Source: Hymenobacter cyanobacteriorum
GTDB taxonomy: Bacteria > Bacteroidota > Bacteroidia > Cytophagales > Hymenobacteraceae
Direction: 5' to 3'
Assembly: GCF_022631375.1 (NCBI RefSeq)
Contig: NZ_JALBGC010000004.1
Coordinates: 787,975-851,974 of the forward strand
Length of the DNA stretch: 64,000 bases
Of this stretch, positions 8,106 to 16,960 are shown piece by piece. Below the pieces are notes generated by a model, which saw only the letters and a list, made by a program, of their open reading frames with translations, had not been told where the DNA came from and ran no database searches. Each line of letters opens with the position of its first letter. The stretch's first letter is position 1. The translations under genes were made by a program, and so were the position numbers.

Positions 8106-9533
8106 ATGCTGTTTTCTCTATCGGCGCTGGCCCTCGCGGCGGCGCTGCACCAGCCCGCGCCGCCGGCCCCGGCCCGGCTCCACGGCCACCTCGACCACGC
8201 CCCGGCCGGCGACACCGTGCGCCTGAGCTACGGCCGCCACCAGGGCTCGCAAGCGGCCAAAACCGTGCTCGACCCGGCCGGCAATTTCACCATCACCCTG
8301 AAAGACCTGACCGCCGGCATCCCGGTCGATTTCAACTACGCCCGCCAGCACGCCAGCCTCTACCTCGCGCCCGGCGACGACGTGGGGATGACCCTCGATT
8401 TCCCGCGCTTCGACGAAAGCCTGCGCTACACCGGGCGCGGGGCCGATGCCAATAACTACCTGGCCCGGTCGCTGTGGAAGTTTGAGTTTGGGCCGGCCGC
8501 CGACGTGCCGCGCCCCGTGCCCACCGCCACTACCACGCCCGCCCAAATGCGCCAGCAGGCCGATGCTTTCCGGCAGGCGCAGCGCAACTTCCTGGCCGCC
8601 TCCGCCAAAGCCCACCCGCTGCCCGCCGAGTTTCAGCGCAGCGAGAAGCTCGACATCGACCTCGGTTGGGCCATTGCCTTGCTCGAATACCCGGGCCACT
8701 ACCGCGCCCTGGCCAAGCAGGAGCCCGTGTTGCCGGCCAATTATTTCGACTTTCTGCAGCAACTGCCGCTCAAAACCTTCGACCAATACCTGGGCGAGCG
8801 GGGCAGCAAGGGCAAAACCGCCGTGCTGCGCTTTCTCACCTCCTACGCCAACCGCTTAAATCCCAGCGGCGTGCTCAGCACCGATGCTGCGGAGGCGCGC
8901 CGCCACTACGCCCTCGCCCAGGTCGATTTCGGCCCCAACCCGGCCAGCATCGACTTGGCCATGTTTCAGTTCTACAGCTGGAAGCTCAATTTCAATCCGG
9001 ATGCCGTGGTAGCCGCTTACCCCGCTTTCCGTGCTCACAACCGCGATTCCACGTTTGCCCGCACCCTGCGCACGCTCATCGTTCAGCAGTTGGCGGTGCA
9101 AGTGGGCAGCCCGGCTCCGGCTTTCACGCTGCTCGACAACACCGGCAAGAAAGTATCGCTGGCCGACTTGCGCGGCAAAGTTTTGTACCTCGATTTCTGG
9201 GGGACGTGGTGCGCGCCCTGCCTGCAGGAAATGCCCGCCAGCATCGAGCTGAAGCAGAAAATGAATGGCCGCGACGTGGCGTTCGTCTACATTTCGGTGG
9301 GCGACAAAGAGGAAAAATGGCAGCAGGTGCTGGCCGCCCAACACCTGCTCAGCCCCAACAGCGTGCACCTGCGCAGCCCCGAGGGCGACGACGTAGCCAG
9401 CCGCTACCAGGTGCAGGTTTTTCCCACGTACTGGCTCATCGGGCGCGATGGCCGCATCCTCACCCGCACGGCCCCGCGCCCCAGCGCCGGGGCCGAGGCC
9501 GTGGCGGCCATCGAGCAGGCGCTGGCGCGCTAG
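8106..9533 (+). CDS. TlpA-like thioredoxin-fold periplasmic protein
   Basis: 475 residues from ATG 8106 with a short signal peptide (MLFSLSALALAAALHQ). Residues about 20-115 form a beta-rich N-terminal domain like DUF4369 of Bacteroidota disulfide proteins (LHGHLDHAPAGDTVRLSYG, AGNFTITL). A helical middle region spans about 130-325. The C-terminal thioredoxin domain (about 335-475) has GSPAPAFTLLDNTGKKVSLADL, the redox motif WGTWCAPCLQEMP (CxxC) and the cis-Pro strand VFPTYWLI. Likely a periplasmic thiol-disulfide oxidoreductase or cytochrome-maturation-type reductase. A plausible promoter lies just upstream, but with an imperfect -7 (GTATCTTG). Confidence 0.88.
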   Translation: MLFSLSALALAAALHQPAPPAPARLHGHLDHAPAGDTVRLSYGRHQGSQAAKTVLDPAGNFTITLKDLTAGIPVDFNYARQHASLYLAPGDDVGMTLDFPRFDESLRYTGRGADANNYLARSLWKFEFGPAADVPRPVPTATTTPAQMRQQADAFRQAQRNFLAASAKAHPLPAEFQRSEKLDIDLGWAIALLEYPGHYRALAKQEPVLPANYFDFLQQLPLKTFDQYLGERGSKGKTAVLRFLTSYANRLNPSGVLSTDAAEARRHYALAQVDFGPNPASIDLAMFQFYSWKLNFNPDAVVAAYPAFRAHNRDSTFARTLRTLIVQQLAVQVGSPAPAFTLLDNTGKKVSLADLRGKVLYLDFWGTWCAPCLQEMPASIELKQKMNGRDVAFVYISVGDKEEKWQQVLAAQHLLSPNSVHLRSPEGDDVASRYQVQVFPTYWLIGRDGRILTRTAPRPSAGAEAVAAIEQALAR

Positions 9534-9541
9534 GCCGGGCG

Positions 9542-9549
9542 TACCTTTG
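9542..9549 (+). promoter_or_regulatory. Bacteroidota -7 element TACCTTTG
   Basis: Perfect TAnnTTTG match 47 nt before the ATG at 9596. The presumed leader contains a hairpin (GAAACCCC ... GGGGTGTTTC, about 9557-9590). No clear TTG at -33, so promoter strength is uncertain. Confidence 0.45.
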
Positions 9550-9595
9550 TGGCCGCGAAACCCCGGTAGGCCGTAAGGGGTGTTTCACGGTTGTT

Positions 9596-10291
9596 ATGCG
9601 CTGGTTGTATCGTCTTGTGTGGTTGATTGGGGCGCTGCTGCCGATGGGCGCGCAGGCGCAGGCCGTGGGCCTGGCCCGGCCCGACTCGGTGGTGCGCCGG
9701 CCCAACGTCGCGCGCCTGCCGCACAACCGCTTCGTGGTGCAGTACGATTCGCGCTATTCCATCCTCAACCACCACCTCACCACCATCAACGGCCTCAAGC
9801 TGGGCCTCGAGTTCAAAAGCCGCTTCCGCACCGGGGCCGCCATCTACTTCCTCAGCACCGGCGTGCCCTCGCGCCAAGCCAAGCCCGACAACGCCGCCGA
9901 GGACGCCGACGCTGAAATCCGTTTCCGTTACCTGGCGGCCTACGCCGGCTACGTGCTGCTCGAAAACCGCCGCTGGGAGCTCAGCGCCAACCTGCAGGTG
10001 GGCCTGGGCTCGGCCTTCGTGCTGTATGCAGCCGACGGCGGCGGCTCCGACCAAACCCCGCGCGAATTCATGGGCATTGTGGAGCCTACGCTGGCTGCCC
10101 AGTACCGCGTGTTTCGCTGGAGCGGCATCGGCACGGGGCTGGGCTGGCGGCAGCCGGTGTTCGTGCCCATCGCCATCCAGAAAGAGCTGAACGGCCCCGT
10201 GTTCTACCTGCGCGCCAACCTGTTTCTGGGCGACCTGATTAAGGTGCTGAAGGACAAGGAGCCGCTCTTCACCCAAACCAACATGCGTTAG
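9596..10291 (+). CDS. Outer-membrane beta-barrel-like protein, unknown
   Basis: 231 residues from ATG 9596 with signal peptide MRWLYRLVWLIGALLPMGAQAQ. The mature protein alternates polar and hydrophobic residues in strands ending in aromatics (FVVQYDSRYSIL, LKLGLEFKSRFRTGAAIYFL, RWELSANLQVGLGSAFVLY, SGIGTGLGWRQPVF, VFYLRANLFLGDLIKVL), as expected for an 8-10 strand barrel. No family is recognised. It has its own presumed promoter and is not overlapping the TlpA-like gene 62 nt upstream. Confidence 0.65.
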   Translation: MRWLYRLVWLIGALLPMGAQAQAVGLARPDSVVRRPNVARLPHNRFVVQYDSRYSILNHHLTTINGLKLGLEFKSRFRTGAAIYFLSTGVPSRQAKPDNAAEDADAEIRFRYLAAYAGYVLLENRRWELSANLQVGLGSAFVLYAADGGGSDQTPREFMGIVEPTLAAQYRVFRWSGIGTGLGWRQPVFVPIAIQKELNGPVFYLRANLFLGDLIKVLKDKEPLFTQTNMR

Positions 10292-10304
10292 GTCGGGCAG
10301 TAGC

Positions 10305-10381
10305 TGTCATTCCGACGCAGGGAGAATCGGGGTAAGTCCGATGAACGGCTTACTCAGATTCCTCCTGCGTCGGAATGACAA
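10305..10381. repeat. Intergenic palindromic element, family C
   Basis: TGTCATTCCGACGCAGGGAG and its mirror CTCCTGCGTCGGAATGACA enclose a loop with a second GTAAG/CTTAC pair. It separates two convergent genes. Ends resemble family B (GTCAT..). Confidence 0.85.
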
Positions 10382-10383
10382 CT

Positions 10384-11271
10384 TTACTTGCCCGTGCTGT
10401 AGGCGAAGCCCACCGAGAGCGTGCCGTTGGCCCGGGCGCGGCTCTGCACCACCACGCTTTCGTAGGAAAACGTGTAGGCCAGGTTCAGGGCCAGGTGCTG
10501 GTAAAGCTTGAAGGCCAGCACGGTGGCGCTGTTCAGCCGGTAGTCGCCGCCGGGATTGGTCAGCGAGGGTTGGTAAAACAGCAGTTCAGAGAAGCTGAAA
10601 ACCTTCTGGTTCAGGCGCGCCTTCAGGCGGGTGCTGCTGCGCACCACGTGGCGCTGCAGGTCGAATTCGGTGTTGTAGTCGGTGCGCTCATCCAGCAAAA
10701 AGGTGCTCAGCGCTACCTCGTTGCTGAGCGTGTCGGCATAGAGCTGGTAGCCCACGCCGCCGCCCGCCACCACGCGCTGGTCGATGGCGCGCAGGTTGCT
10801 GGTTTCGAACTCGGCCAGCGCGTAGAATTTCCAGCGGCCCAGGCGGTAGTCGGGCGTGGTGAGCAGCAGCAACTCGCGCTCGCGCACGGCCCCGGCCTGC
10901 CGCCCGTAGCTGTAGCTGAACGCCGCCGGAAACTGCCAGTGCCTGGCGGTGTAATTGCCCGTGTGGCTGGTGCTGAAATACACCCGCTCCACCGTGCCCG
11001 TGGTAAGCAGGCCGGTGAGGGCGGCCGTGTAGCGCACGCCGTTGCCGTTCACATTATAGGTTTCAAACTCGGCCGAAGGCAGCCCCGCCGGCGGCGGCGT
11101 GAAGCTGCCCGCCTTGTCAATCACCGTTGAATCGTTGGGCGATACGTTGGTCGAATCCGGCGCTTGGGCGTGCGCCGCACCGGCCACGCCCAGCAGCAAA
11201 AGCCACAGCAGCAGCGGGTGAAGCAGGGTGCCCGGCCATTTGGTGCGGGCCAAAAAGTTGAAACCGGGCAT
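10384..11271 (-). CDS. DUF481-family outer-membrane protein
   Basis: 295 residues. N-terminal signal anchor/peptide around residues 15-36 (LLLWLLLLGVAGAAHAQ). The rest reads as a beta-barrel of the DUF481 type: NGNGVRYTAALTGLLTTGTVERVYF, HWQFPAAFSYSYG, FYALAEFETSNLRAIDQR, VAGGGVGYQLY, RLKARLNQKVFSFSELLFYQ, and a terminal TLSVGFAYSTGK. DUF481 proteins are described as salt-induced outer-membrane proteins in some Proteobacteria; their molecular role is open. It starts 2 nt after the menE stop (minus strand), so it may be transcribed with menE, without an obvious functional link. Confidence 0.75.
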   Translation of the reverse strand: MPGFNFLARTKWPGTLLHPLLLWLLLLGVAGAAHAQAPDSTNVSPNDSTVIDKAGSFTPPPAGLPSAEFETYNVNGNGVRYTAALTGLLTTGTVERVYFSTSHTGNYTARHWQFPAAFSYSYGRQAGAVRERELLLLTTPDYRLGRWKFYALAEFETSNLRAIDQRVVAGGGVGYQLYADTLSNEVALSTFLLDERTDYNTEFDLQRHVVRSSTRLKARLNQKVFSFSELLFYQPSLTNPGGDYRLNSATVLAFKLYQHLALNLAYTFSYESVVVQSRARANGTLSVGFAYSTGK

Positions 11272-11273
11272 GG

Positions 11274-12389
11274 CTACGCGTTGGCTTGGCGCAGCGTGGC
11301 GGCGCGGTTGAGCTTGCCGTTGGGCGTGGCCGCGAACTCGGGCACGTAGCGCAGCTGACGGGGCTGCTCGTAGCGGCCCAGCCGCTCGCCCAGCAGTTTT
11401 TTAAGCTGGTTTTCCTGTTCTTCCGTCAGCACTTCGCCTTCGATAAAGGCCGTTACCGCCTGGCCCAGCCGCTCGTCGGGCTGGCCCGCCACGAAGCAGC
11501 GCCGCGACTGCCCAATCTCCGCCAGCGCCACGTCGAGTACTAGTTCCACCTTCTCGGCCGGCACCTTCACGCCGCCCGAGTTTATCACGAAATCGGCCCG
11601 GCCCAGCCACTCAAACGTGTGCTTTTCCGCATCCAGCTGCACCACGTCGTTGGTGACGATGAGCTGGTCGTCGGTCACGTCGCCGCGCAGCGTGAGGCAG
11701 CCGCGCTCGTCTTGGCCCGCCGCAATGCCCGGCAGCACCCGGAAGCTGCTGGTGGCGTGCGGCCCGTTGAGGCGGCGCAACGCTACGTGCGAGCAGGTTT
11801 CGGTCATGCCATACGTCAGCCACGCGGCGGCTTGCAGCGGCTGCAGCTCCTGCGTCAGGGCCGCATCGGCGGGCGCGCCGCCAATCAGAAAGGCCTTCAT
11901 CTTATCGAGGCGCGGCGCGTGGCCGGCCGCCAGCACGGTTTTCAGCTGCAAGGGCACGAAGGCCGAAAAGTCGAATTCGGCATCGGCGGCCACGTAGGCA
12001 AACGGGTCGGCGTGCGGCTCCACGATGGTGAGGTGCAGGTTGCGCTCCAGCCCGCGTACTAGCATCATCATCCCGCCAATGTACTCGCAGTTGAGGCAGA
12101 CCAGCGCGCGGTCGCCGGGCCCGAGGTCGAAGAAATCGGCCGTGCGCCGCGCCGAAGCTTCGAGTTGCCGCCGCCGCAGCGCGATGGCCGAGGGCGTGCC
12201 AGTGCTGCCCGAAGTGTGCAGCGTGAATTCCTGCGTGCCATTCAGCCACTGCCGCACGAAGTCGAGGATTTTGGCCTCGTAGCCATTCACGGGTGCATCC
12301 AATTGGGCCGGGTATTCGCGGATGGATGCGTAGGCGTATTCGCGGCCGTTGAGCAGGAGGGAAGTGGGCAGGTTGGCGGATGTGGTCAT
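11274..12389 (-). CDS. menE: O-succinylbenzoate-CoA ligase
   Basis: 371 residues, short for the acyl-adenylate family but typical for Bacteroidota MenE. The P-loop-like motif TLHTSGSTGTPSAIALRRRQ starts near residue 57; YGMTETCSHVALR and GRADFVINSGGVKVPAEKVE are the adenylation A5 and A8 motifs, and the C-terminal lysine motif NGKLNR is present. It activates o-succinylbenzoate to its CoA ester, the step before MenB in menaquinone synthesis. The other men genes are on the same strand upstream (12857-17401), separated by a palindromic element and a small gene of opposite orientation, so menE likely has its own promoter. Confidence 0.88.
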   Translation of the reverse strand: MTTSANLPTSLLLNGREYAYASIREYPAQLDAPVNGYEAKILDFVRQWLNGTQEFTLHTSGSTGTPSAIALRRRQLEASARRTADFFDLGPGDRALVCLNCEYIGGMMMLVRGLERNLHLTIVEPHADPFAYVAADAEFDFSAFVPLQLKTVLAAGHAPRLDKMKAFLIGGAPADAALTQELQPLQAAAWLTYGMTETCSHVALRRLNGPHATSSFRVLPGIAAGQDERGCLTLRGDVTDDQLIVTNDVVQLDAEKHTFEWLGRADFVINSGGVKVPAEKVELVLDVALAEIGQSRRCFVAGQPDERLGQAVTAFIEGEVLTEEQENQLKKLLGERLGRYEQPRQLRYVPEFAATPNGKLNRAATLRQANA

Positions 12390-12467
12390 GCGGCGAAATT
12401 ACGCGTCTCGGTGGCTCATGGGCCGCAGTGCGGTCGCAGCAGCATTCAGGCATTTACATCTTCGGCC

Positions 12468-12498
12468 TTGACTTTGAAGTTGCTAACGTTTATCTTAG
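12468..12498 (+). promoter_or_regulatory. Candidate promoter of small gene 12523
   Basis: TTG at 12468-12470 and TATCTTAG at 12491-12498, separated by 20 nt, resemble the Bacteroidota TTG/TAnnTTTG promoter (one mismatch in the -7). The ATG at 12523 lies about 24 nt downstream. Confidence 0.4.
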
Positions 12499-12522
12499 GC
12501 AAGTCATCATTCCCACCGCGCC

Positions 12523-12711
12523 ATGACTACTGCCCAGCCCTTCGCCCCCCAGTCCGCGCCCGTCGGCAGCGCCGAAACCCTTGTGCGCACGCCCGAGCAG
12601 GCGCAGCAGCACGCCCAGGCCAAAGCCCAGAAAAAGGCCCGCAAGCACGAGCGCCTGCGGGCTTTCTTCGCGTGGTGCGCCGGCTGCCGCTGCATGGGCG
12701 GCAGCTTTTGA
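12523..12711 (+). CDS. Small Cys-rich-tailed hypothetical protein
   Basis: 62 residues. An Ala/Gln/Lys-rich, probably helical and basic middle (EQAQQHAQAKAQKKARKH) ends in RAFFAWCAGCRCMGGSF, with three cysteines in CxxCxC spacing that could bind a metal. It is isolated between menE (divergent) and menB (convergent). A promoter-like sequence lies just upstream and codon third positions are G/C-rich as in neighbours. No family recognised; existence as a protein is likely but not certain. Confidence 0.5.
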   Translation: MTTAQPFAPQSAPVGSAETLVRTPEQAQQHAQAKAQKKARKHERLRAFFAWCAGCRCMGGSF

Positions 12712-12738
12712 TAAACTGTTATTCGGAAAATTAAATAG

Positions 12739-12828
12739 GCTGTCGTTCTGAGCGCAGCGAAGGATTTATCACGCCAGCATTATTAGCTCAAACGTGATAA
12801 GGTCCTTCACTGCGCTCAGAACGACAGC
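12739..12828. repeat. Intergenic palindromic element, family B
   Basis: GCTGTCGTTCTGAGCGCAGC..AAGGATTTATCACG mirrors CGTGATAAGGTCCTTCAC..TGCGCTCAGAACGACAGC. Lies between two convergent genes. Confidence 0.85.
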
Positions 12829-12856
12829 CTTTCTATTGCCGGCAACCGCCCGCGCC

Positions 12857-13681
12857 TTACGGGAACTTCGGAAACTTCGAGAAGTCCGGCTGGCGCTTTT
12901 CCATGTAGGCGTTGCGGCCTTCCTTGGCCTCGTCGCTGAGGTAGTAAAGCAACGTGGCGTTGCCGGCCAGCTCCTGAATGCCAGCCTGCCCATCGAGCTC
13001 GGCGTTGAAGCTCGATTTGAGCATACGCAGCGAGAGTGGGCTTTTCTGCAGAATCTTGTGGCACCAGGCTACGGTGGTTTCTTCCAGCTTATCGAGCGGT
13101 ACTACCTTGTTCACCAAGCCCATGTCGAGGGCCTCCTGGGCGTCGTACTGGTCGCAGAGGAACCAGATTTCGCGGGCCTTTTTCTGGCCCACCACGCGGG
13201 CTAGGTAGGAGGCCCCGAAGCCGCCATCGAATGAGCCCACATTGGGGCCGGTCTGGCCGAAACGGGCGTTATCGGCTGCAATGCTCAGGTCGCACACCAC
13301 GTGCAGTACGTGGCCGCCGCCGATGGCCCAACCCGCCACCATGGCAATCACCGGCTTGGGGATGGAGCGGATGATTTTCTGCAACTCCAGCACGTTCAGG
13401 CGGGGCACGGTGTCCTCGCCCACGTAGCCGCCGTGGCCGCGCACGCTCTGGTCGCCGCCCGAGCAGAAGGCCCGGCCGCCCTCGCCGGTTAGGATGATGA
13501 CGCCGATGTCGGTGCGGTCCTGGCAGATGCGCATAGCGTCAATCATTTCCTGCACCGTGAGCGGCGTGAAGGCGTTGTGCACCTGCGGCCGGTTGATGCT
13601 GATTTTGGCGATGCCGCCAAACTGCGTGAAGAGAATTTCTTTGAACTCCTTAATCGGGGTCCAGCTGATGGGTTCGGTCAT
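12857..13681 (-). CDS. menB: 1,4-dihydroxy-2-naphthoyl-CoA synthase
   Basis: 274 residues from ATG 13681 (MTEPISWTPIKEFKEILF). Crotonase fold: ISINRPQVHNAFTP, GEGGRAFCSGGDQSVRG (oxyanion-hole region), AIGGGHVLHVVCDLSIAADN and FGQTGPNVGSFDGGFGASYL, the last diagnostic for MenB, plus C-terminal KSSFNAELDG. It closes the ring of o-succinylbenzoyl-CoA to DHNA-CoA in menaquinone synthesis. Length is normal. Sits between menD (upstream, across a palindromic element) and the menE side, all on the minus strand. Confidence 0.95.
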   Translation of the reverse strand: MTEPISWTPIKEFKEILFTQFGGIAKISINRPQVHNAFTPLTVQEMIDAMRICQDRTDIGVIILTGEGGRAFCSGGDQSVRGHGGYVGEDTVPRLNVLELQKIIRSIPKPVIAMVAGWAIGGGHVLHVVCDLSIAADNARFGQTGPNVGSFDGGFGASYLARVVGQKKAREIWFLCDQYDAQEALDMGLVNKVVPLDKLEETTVAWCHKILQKSPLSLRMLKSSFNAELDGQAGIQELAGNATLLYYLSDEAKEGRNAYMEKRQPDFSKFPKFP

Positions 13682-13710
13682 AGATGGGGGATTATTGAAC
13701 GATATAAAAA

Positions 13711-13819
13711 CGTCATGCAGAGCGCAGCGAAGCATCTTGCCCGCAACCACTAATCAATTCAGATTATAACGAAGAAATTACTGCCTCTGGCAAGATGCTT
13801 CGCTGCGCTCTGCATGACG
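13711..13819. repeat. Intergenic palindromic element, family A
   Basis: CGTCATGCAGAGCGCAGCGA and AGCATCTTGCC mirror GGCAAGATGCT and TCGCTGCGCTCTGCATGACG. It fills the menD-menB gap. Confidence 0.9.
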
Positions 13820-13830
13820 GTCAATTAAAT

Positions 13831-15576
13831 TCAAGCAAATGCGGTTTTCACCGCCGCCCGGTATTCCTCAAAAAACGCCGCGTTGGTCTTCGAGTCGGTG
13901 AAGACTTCCAGAATGGCCGCGCCGGTTTCGGCTGCAAAGAAAACCGGCAACGCGGCTTCCAGTTCAGCAAAGCTCGAAACCGGGAAATAGCGCAGGTTGA
14001 AATCCTTGGCCGTGTTCTCGGCCGTGAGCAGCTGGCGCGTCTCAAAAAACTCCTCCAGCTCCGGCTGCTGGCGCGGCCCATCGATGATGCGGAAGATGCC
14101 GCCGCCGTGGTTGTTGAACAGCACCACCCGCAGGTTGGGCAGCGGGTAGTTGTGCCAGAAGGCGTTGCGGTCGTAAAAAAACGCCACGTCGCCGGTAATC
14201 AAAACCACCGGCCGGCTGGGCTGAGCCAGCGCCGCGCCCACGGCCGTCGAGTTGCAGCCATCGATGCCGCTGGTGCCACGGTTGGCGAAAACTTCAATTT
14301 GTCGGCCTTGCGGCAGGCCCAAGATGTTGGCGTAGCGCACGGCCATGCTGTTGGCCAGGTGCAGGGCCGTGGTTTCCGGCAGCGCCGCCAGGGCGTGGCG
14401 GAAGGCAGAAAATTCGTTGAACGGTTGGGCGTCGTCCGTGAAAAACTGCTCCAGAAACTTTGCTGCGGCAGCATCGGCCTGTTGCCACGCGGCAGTTGTT
14501 CCGGGCAGCTGGTTCGTAGAGAGCAAGGAATTCGAACCCCCGGAGGTAGTGTCCTCATTGGTTTTCAAGACCGACAACTGCTGAAAAAACACCGCCGGCT
14601 GCACCCGTACTACCCGCGTCAGCGAGCGGAAGGTATCGGCTACTTCGCCGGTGGCTTGCAGGTGCCAGTGCTGGGCCGGAGCCGCATCACGCAAAAACAA
14701 CTTCAGGCTTTTCGAAATCAGCGACTGGCCGAAGGTGATGAGCAAATCCGGTTTTAAAGCTGCTTTTTCATCCTGATTCAGGCCCGCCAGAAGAATGTCC
14801 TGCCGCTGCACACTGGGAACGTCGCCCACGTTGGCAATAACGTCGCCCACTACCGTGACCTGTCGGGCTTGCGCAAATTCGTAGAGCGCCGCCAGCAAGC
14901 CAGGGTTGCCGGGCTGCTGGCCCGCCACCACTACCACGCGCTTCGCGTCCCGCAGCAGTTGCCGTAGCTCCAGAATCTCGGCCGGCGCTAGCGTGGCGTT
15001 GGCAGCCTGGTCGTGGGTAATCCGCACGGCTTCATACTCGATTCCTTCACCGGCCTTCGGGTAAAACGGCTCGCGCAGCGGCACGTTCACCTGCACCGGG
15101 CCGGCGGGCGCGGCTTGGGCCAGGTTAATGGCCTCATTCACAATGCGCGCTGAATGCCACTTGGCATCGGCGTGCGCGGTATCGACCGGAAACTCAAACT
15201 CGCCCTTGGCGTGCGCACCGTACAAATTGCGCTGCCGAATGGTCTGCCCGTCGAGCTGGTCAATCCATTCGGGCGGGCGGTCGGCGGTGAAAATCACCAG
15301 CGGAATCTGCTGGAAAAAGGCTTCGGCTACGGCGGGCGCATAGTTCAGGCCGGCCGTGCCCGAGGTGCACACCAGCGCCACCGCCCGCCGTTGCGCCTGC
15401 GCAATGCCCAGGCCAATGAAGGCGGCGGCCCGCTCATCGGGCACCACGCGCACGTTCAAATCGGGGTGGCGGGCGAAGGCCAGCGTGAGCGGGGCCGAGC
15501 GCGAGCCGGGCGACAAAACGACATCGGTAATGCCGTGGCGGGCGCAGATTTCGGCGATGTTATAAACGGCCTGCAT
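13831..15576 (-). CDS. menD: SEPHCHC synthase
   Basis: 581 residues from ATG 15576 (MQAVYNIAEICARHGITDVV). Thiamine-diphosphate fold: the Glu-containing N-terminal PYR domain (LSPGSRSAPLTLAFARHP, VPDERAAAFIGLGIAQ, VCTSGTAGLNYAPAVAEAFF), and a PP domain near residues 450-530 with GTSGIDGCNSTAVGAAL and TGDVAFFYDRNAFW (GDG-type motif with D-V-A). It adds 2-oxoglutarate-derived succinic semialdehyde to isochorismate. Directly downstream of menF except for a palindromic element. Confidence 0.95.
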   Translation of the reverse strand: MQAVYNIAEICARHGITDVVLSPGSRSAPLTLAFARHPDLNVRVVPDERAAAFIGLGIAQAQRRAVALVCTSGTAGLNYAPAVAEAFFQQIPLVIFTADRPPEWIDQLDGQTIRQRNLYGAHAKGEFEFPVDTAHADAKWHSARIVNEAINLAQAAPAGPVQVNVPLREPFYPKAGEGIEYEAVRITHDQAANATLAPAEILELRQLLRDAKRVVVVAGQQPGNPGLLAALYEFAQARQVTVVGDVIANVGDVPSVQRQDILLAGLNQDEKAALKPDLLITFGQSLISKSLKLFLRDAAPAQHWHLQATGEVADTFRSLTRVVRVQPAVFFQQLSVLKTNEDTTSGGSNSLLSTNQLPGTTAAWQQADAAAAKFLEQFFTDDAQPFNEFSAFRHALAALPETTALHLANSMAVRYANILGLPQGRQIEVFANRGTSGIDGCNSTAVGAALAQPSRPVVLITGDVAFFYDRNAFWHNYPLPNLRVVLFNNHGGGIFRIIDGPRQQPELEEFFETRQLLTAENTAKDFNLRYFPVSSFAELEAALPVFFAAETGAAILEVFTDSKTNAAFFEEYRAAVKTAFA

Positions 15577-15620
15577 GGGCAAAAGGGCTTTTGAAGGAGA
15601 ACTGAATAAGAGAGTGCGAA

Positions 15621-15715
15621 CGTCATGCAGAGCGCAGCGAAGCATCTTTACCGCTTCGCTGCAACGATTGAATTAGTGGTGGCAGGCAAGATGCTTCGCT
15701 GCGCTCTGCATGACG
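15621..15715. repeat. Intergenic palindromic element, family A
   Basis: CGTCATGCAGAGCGCAGCGA and AGCATCTTTACC pair with GGCAAGATGCT and TCGCTGCGCTCTGCATGACG. Lies between menF and menD. Confidence 0.9.
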
Positions 15716-15724
15716 TTCTACGAC

Positions 15725-16960
15725 TCATTGCCCTAAAACTGCGCCTACGGTTTGCATCTTCATCTGGGTTTCCTGCCACTCGCGGGCGGGGTCGGAGTCG
15801 ATGGTGAGGCCGGTGCCGGCGTAGAGAATGGCTTCGGTGGCGCGTAGTTGCAGGCAGCGCAGATTCACGAAAAGGCTCGCGAGGCCGGGCGCTTCCACAT
15901 TCACCGGGCCGAGGAAGCCGCTGTAGTAGGCGCGGTCGTAGCCCTCGTGGCGCTGCAAAAAGGCCAGCGCGGCCGTTTTGGGCATACCGCCTACGGCCGA
16001 CGTGGGGTGCAGCAGCCGCAGCATGTCGGTGCCCAGCGAGGCAGCGTTGGGCACGTTATGCAGGTCCACCTCAAAGTCGGTGCGCAGGTGCAGGAGCTGG
16101 CCGGCCGCCACGGTGCGGGGGCCGGTTTCGTGGTACTCGCGCAGCCGCAGCTGCTTGAAGCAGCTCACGATGTAGCGGGCCACCAGGGCTTGCTCCTCAA
16201 TCTCCTTCTGCCGCCAGATGGCCTCCTGCGGCCGCGAGCCCGGCACCAGCGGCTGCGTGCCGGCCAGCGCCATGGTATGGAACTGCCCGTCGGCCGTAAC
16301 CTCGGCCAGCACCTCGGGCGAGGCGCCCAGCCAAGTGCCCACGCCCGGCACACTCACCAGCGACACAAATGCCCGCGGATACTTCGCGCTCAGCTCCGCA
16401 AACGCCGCCAGTGGGTCGAACCCCGGCGGCAGTGGGCGGCGCATGGCCCGCGAACTCACCACCTTCACCACCTCCCGCGCCTCAATGGCGGCCACGCCGC
16501 GCCGCACCAAGTCGGTGTATTCGGCCTCCGAAGCGGTGTGCGGCACGGGCTGGGTGCCGTAGTGCCAGGCCAGCTCGGCTGGGGTGGGCAGCGCCAGCCA
16601 GGCTGTGAGGTTGGGCACCAGCTCGCGGGCGGCCGGGGCCACGGCCACGGCTTCGGGCCGGGCTAGGTCGTAGCGCACGTCGGCGGGCAGAAACAGGGCC
16701 GGGTTGTGGTCCGAGTCGCGGAAGGGAAAGAAGGCGAAGCCGGCCGGGGCGCGGTCGTCGAGGGCCGGGGGTAGGCCCGTGTAGGTAGCTTCGAGCGAGC
16801 GGGCCACCAGCAGCTGCGGCAGCGCGGCATCGGGCGCGCGCCACAACGCCAGTGGGCGGCCCGTGCGCAGGGCACCCGTCACCAGATGGCGCAGGCGGGC
16901 CGGGCCATCGGGGCTGGCAGCGGCCGGCCAGGGCAGTTGGCGGTATTCGGACAGCGGCAT
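15725..16960 (-). CDS. menF: Isochorismate synthase
   Basis: 411 residues. Chorismate-binding fold: KVVSSRAMRRPLP, GTWLGASPEVLAE, ALAGTQPL, QKEIEEQALVARYIVSC, LHPTSAVGGMPKTAALAFL and GFLGPVNVEA, ending in LYAGTGLTIDSDPAREWQET, the signature active-site region of isochorismate/anthranilate synthases. The position next to menD makes isochorismate synthesis for menaquinone the sensible role rather than siderophore synthesis. Its start adjoins the stop of the thioesterase gene at 16961 with no gap, so the two are co-transcribed. Confidence 0.9.
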   Translation of the reverse strand: MPLSEYRQLPWPAAASPDGPARLRHLVTGALRTGRPLALWRAPDAALPQLLVARSLEATYTGLPPALDDRAPAGFAFFPFRDSDHNPALFLPADVRYDLARPEAVAVAPAARELVPNLTAWLALPTPAELAWHYGTQPVPHTASEAEYTDLVRRGVAAIEAREVVKVVSSRAMRRPLPPGFDPLAAFAELSAKYPRAFVSLVSVPGVGTWLGASPEVLAEVTADGQFHTMALAGTQPLVPGSRPQEAIWRQKEIEEQALVARYIVSCFKQLRLREYHETGPRTVAAGQLLHLRTDFEVDLHNVPNAASLGTDMLRLLHPTSAVGGMPKTAALAFLQRHEGYDRAYYSGFLGPVNVEAPGLASLFVNLRCLQLRATEAILYAGTGLTIDSDPAREWQETQMKMQTVGAVLGQ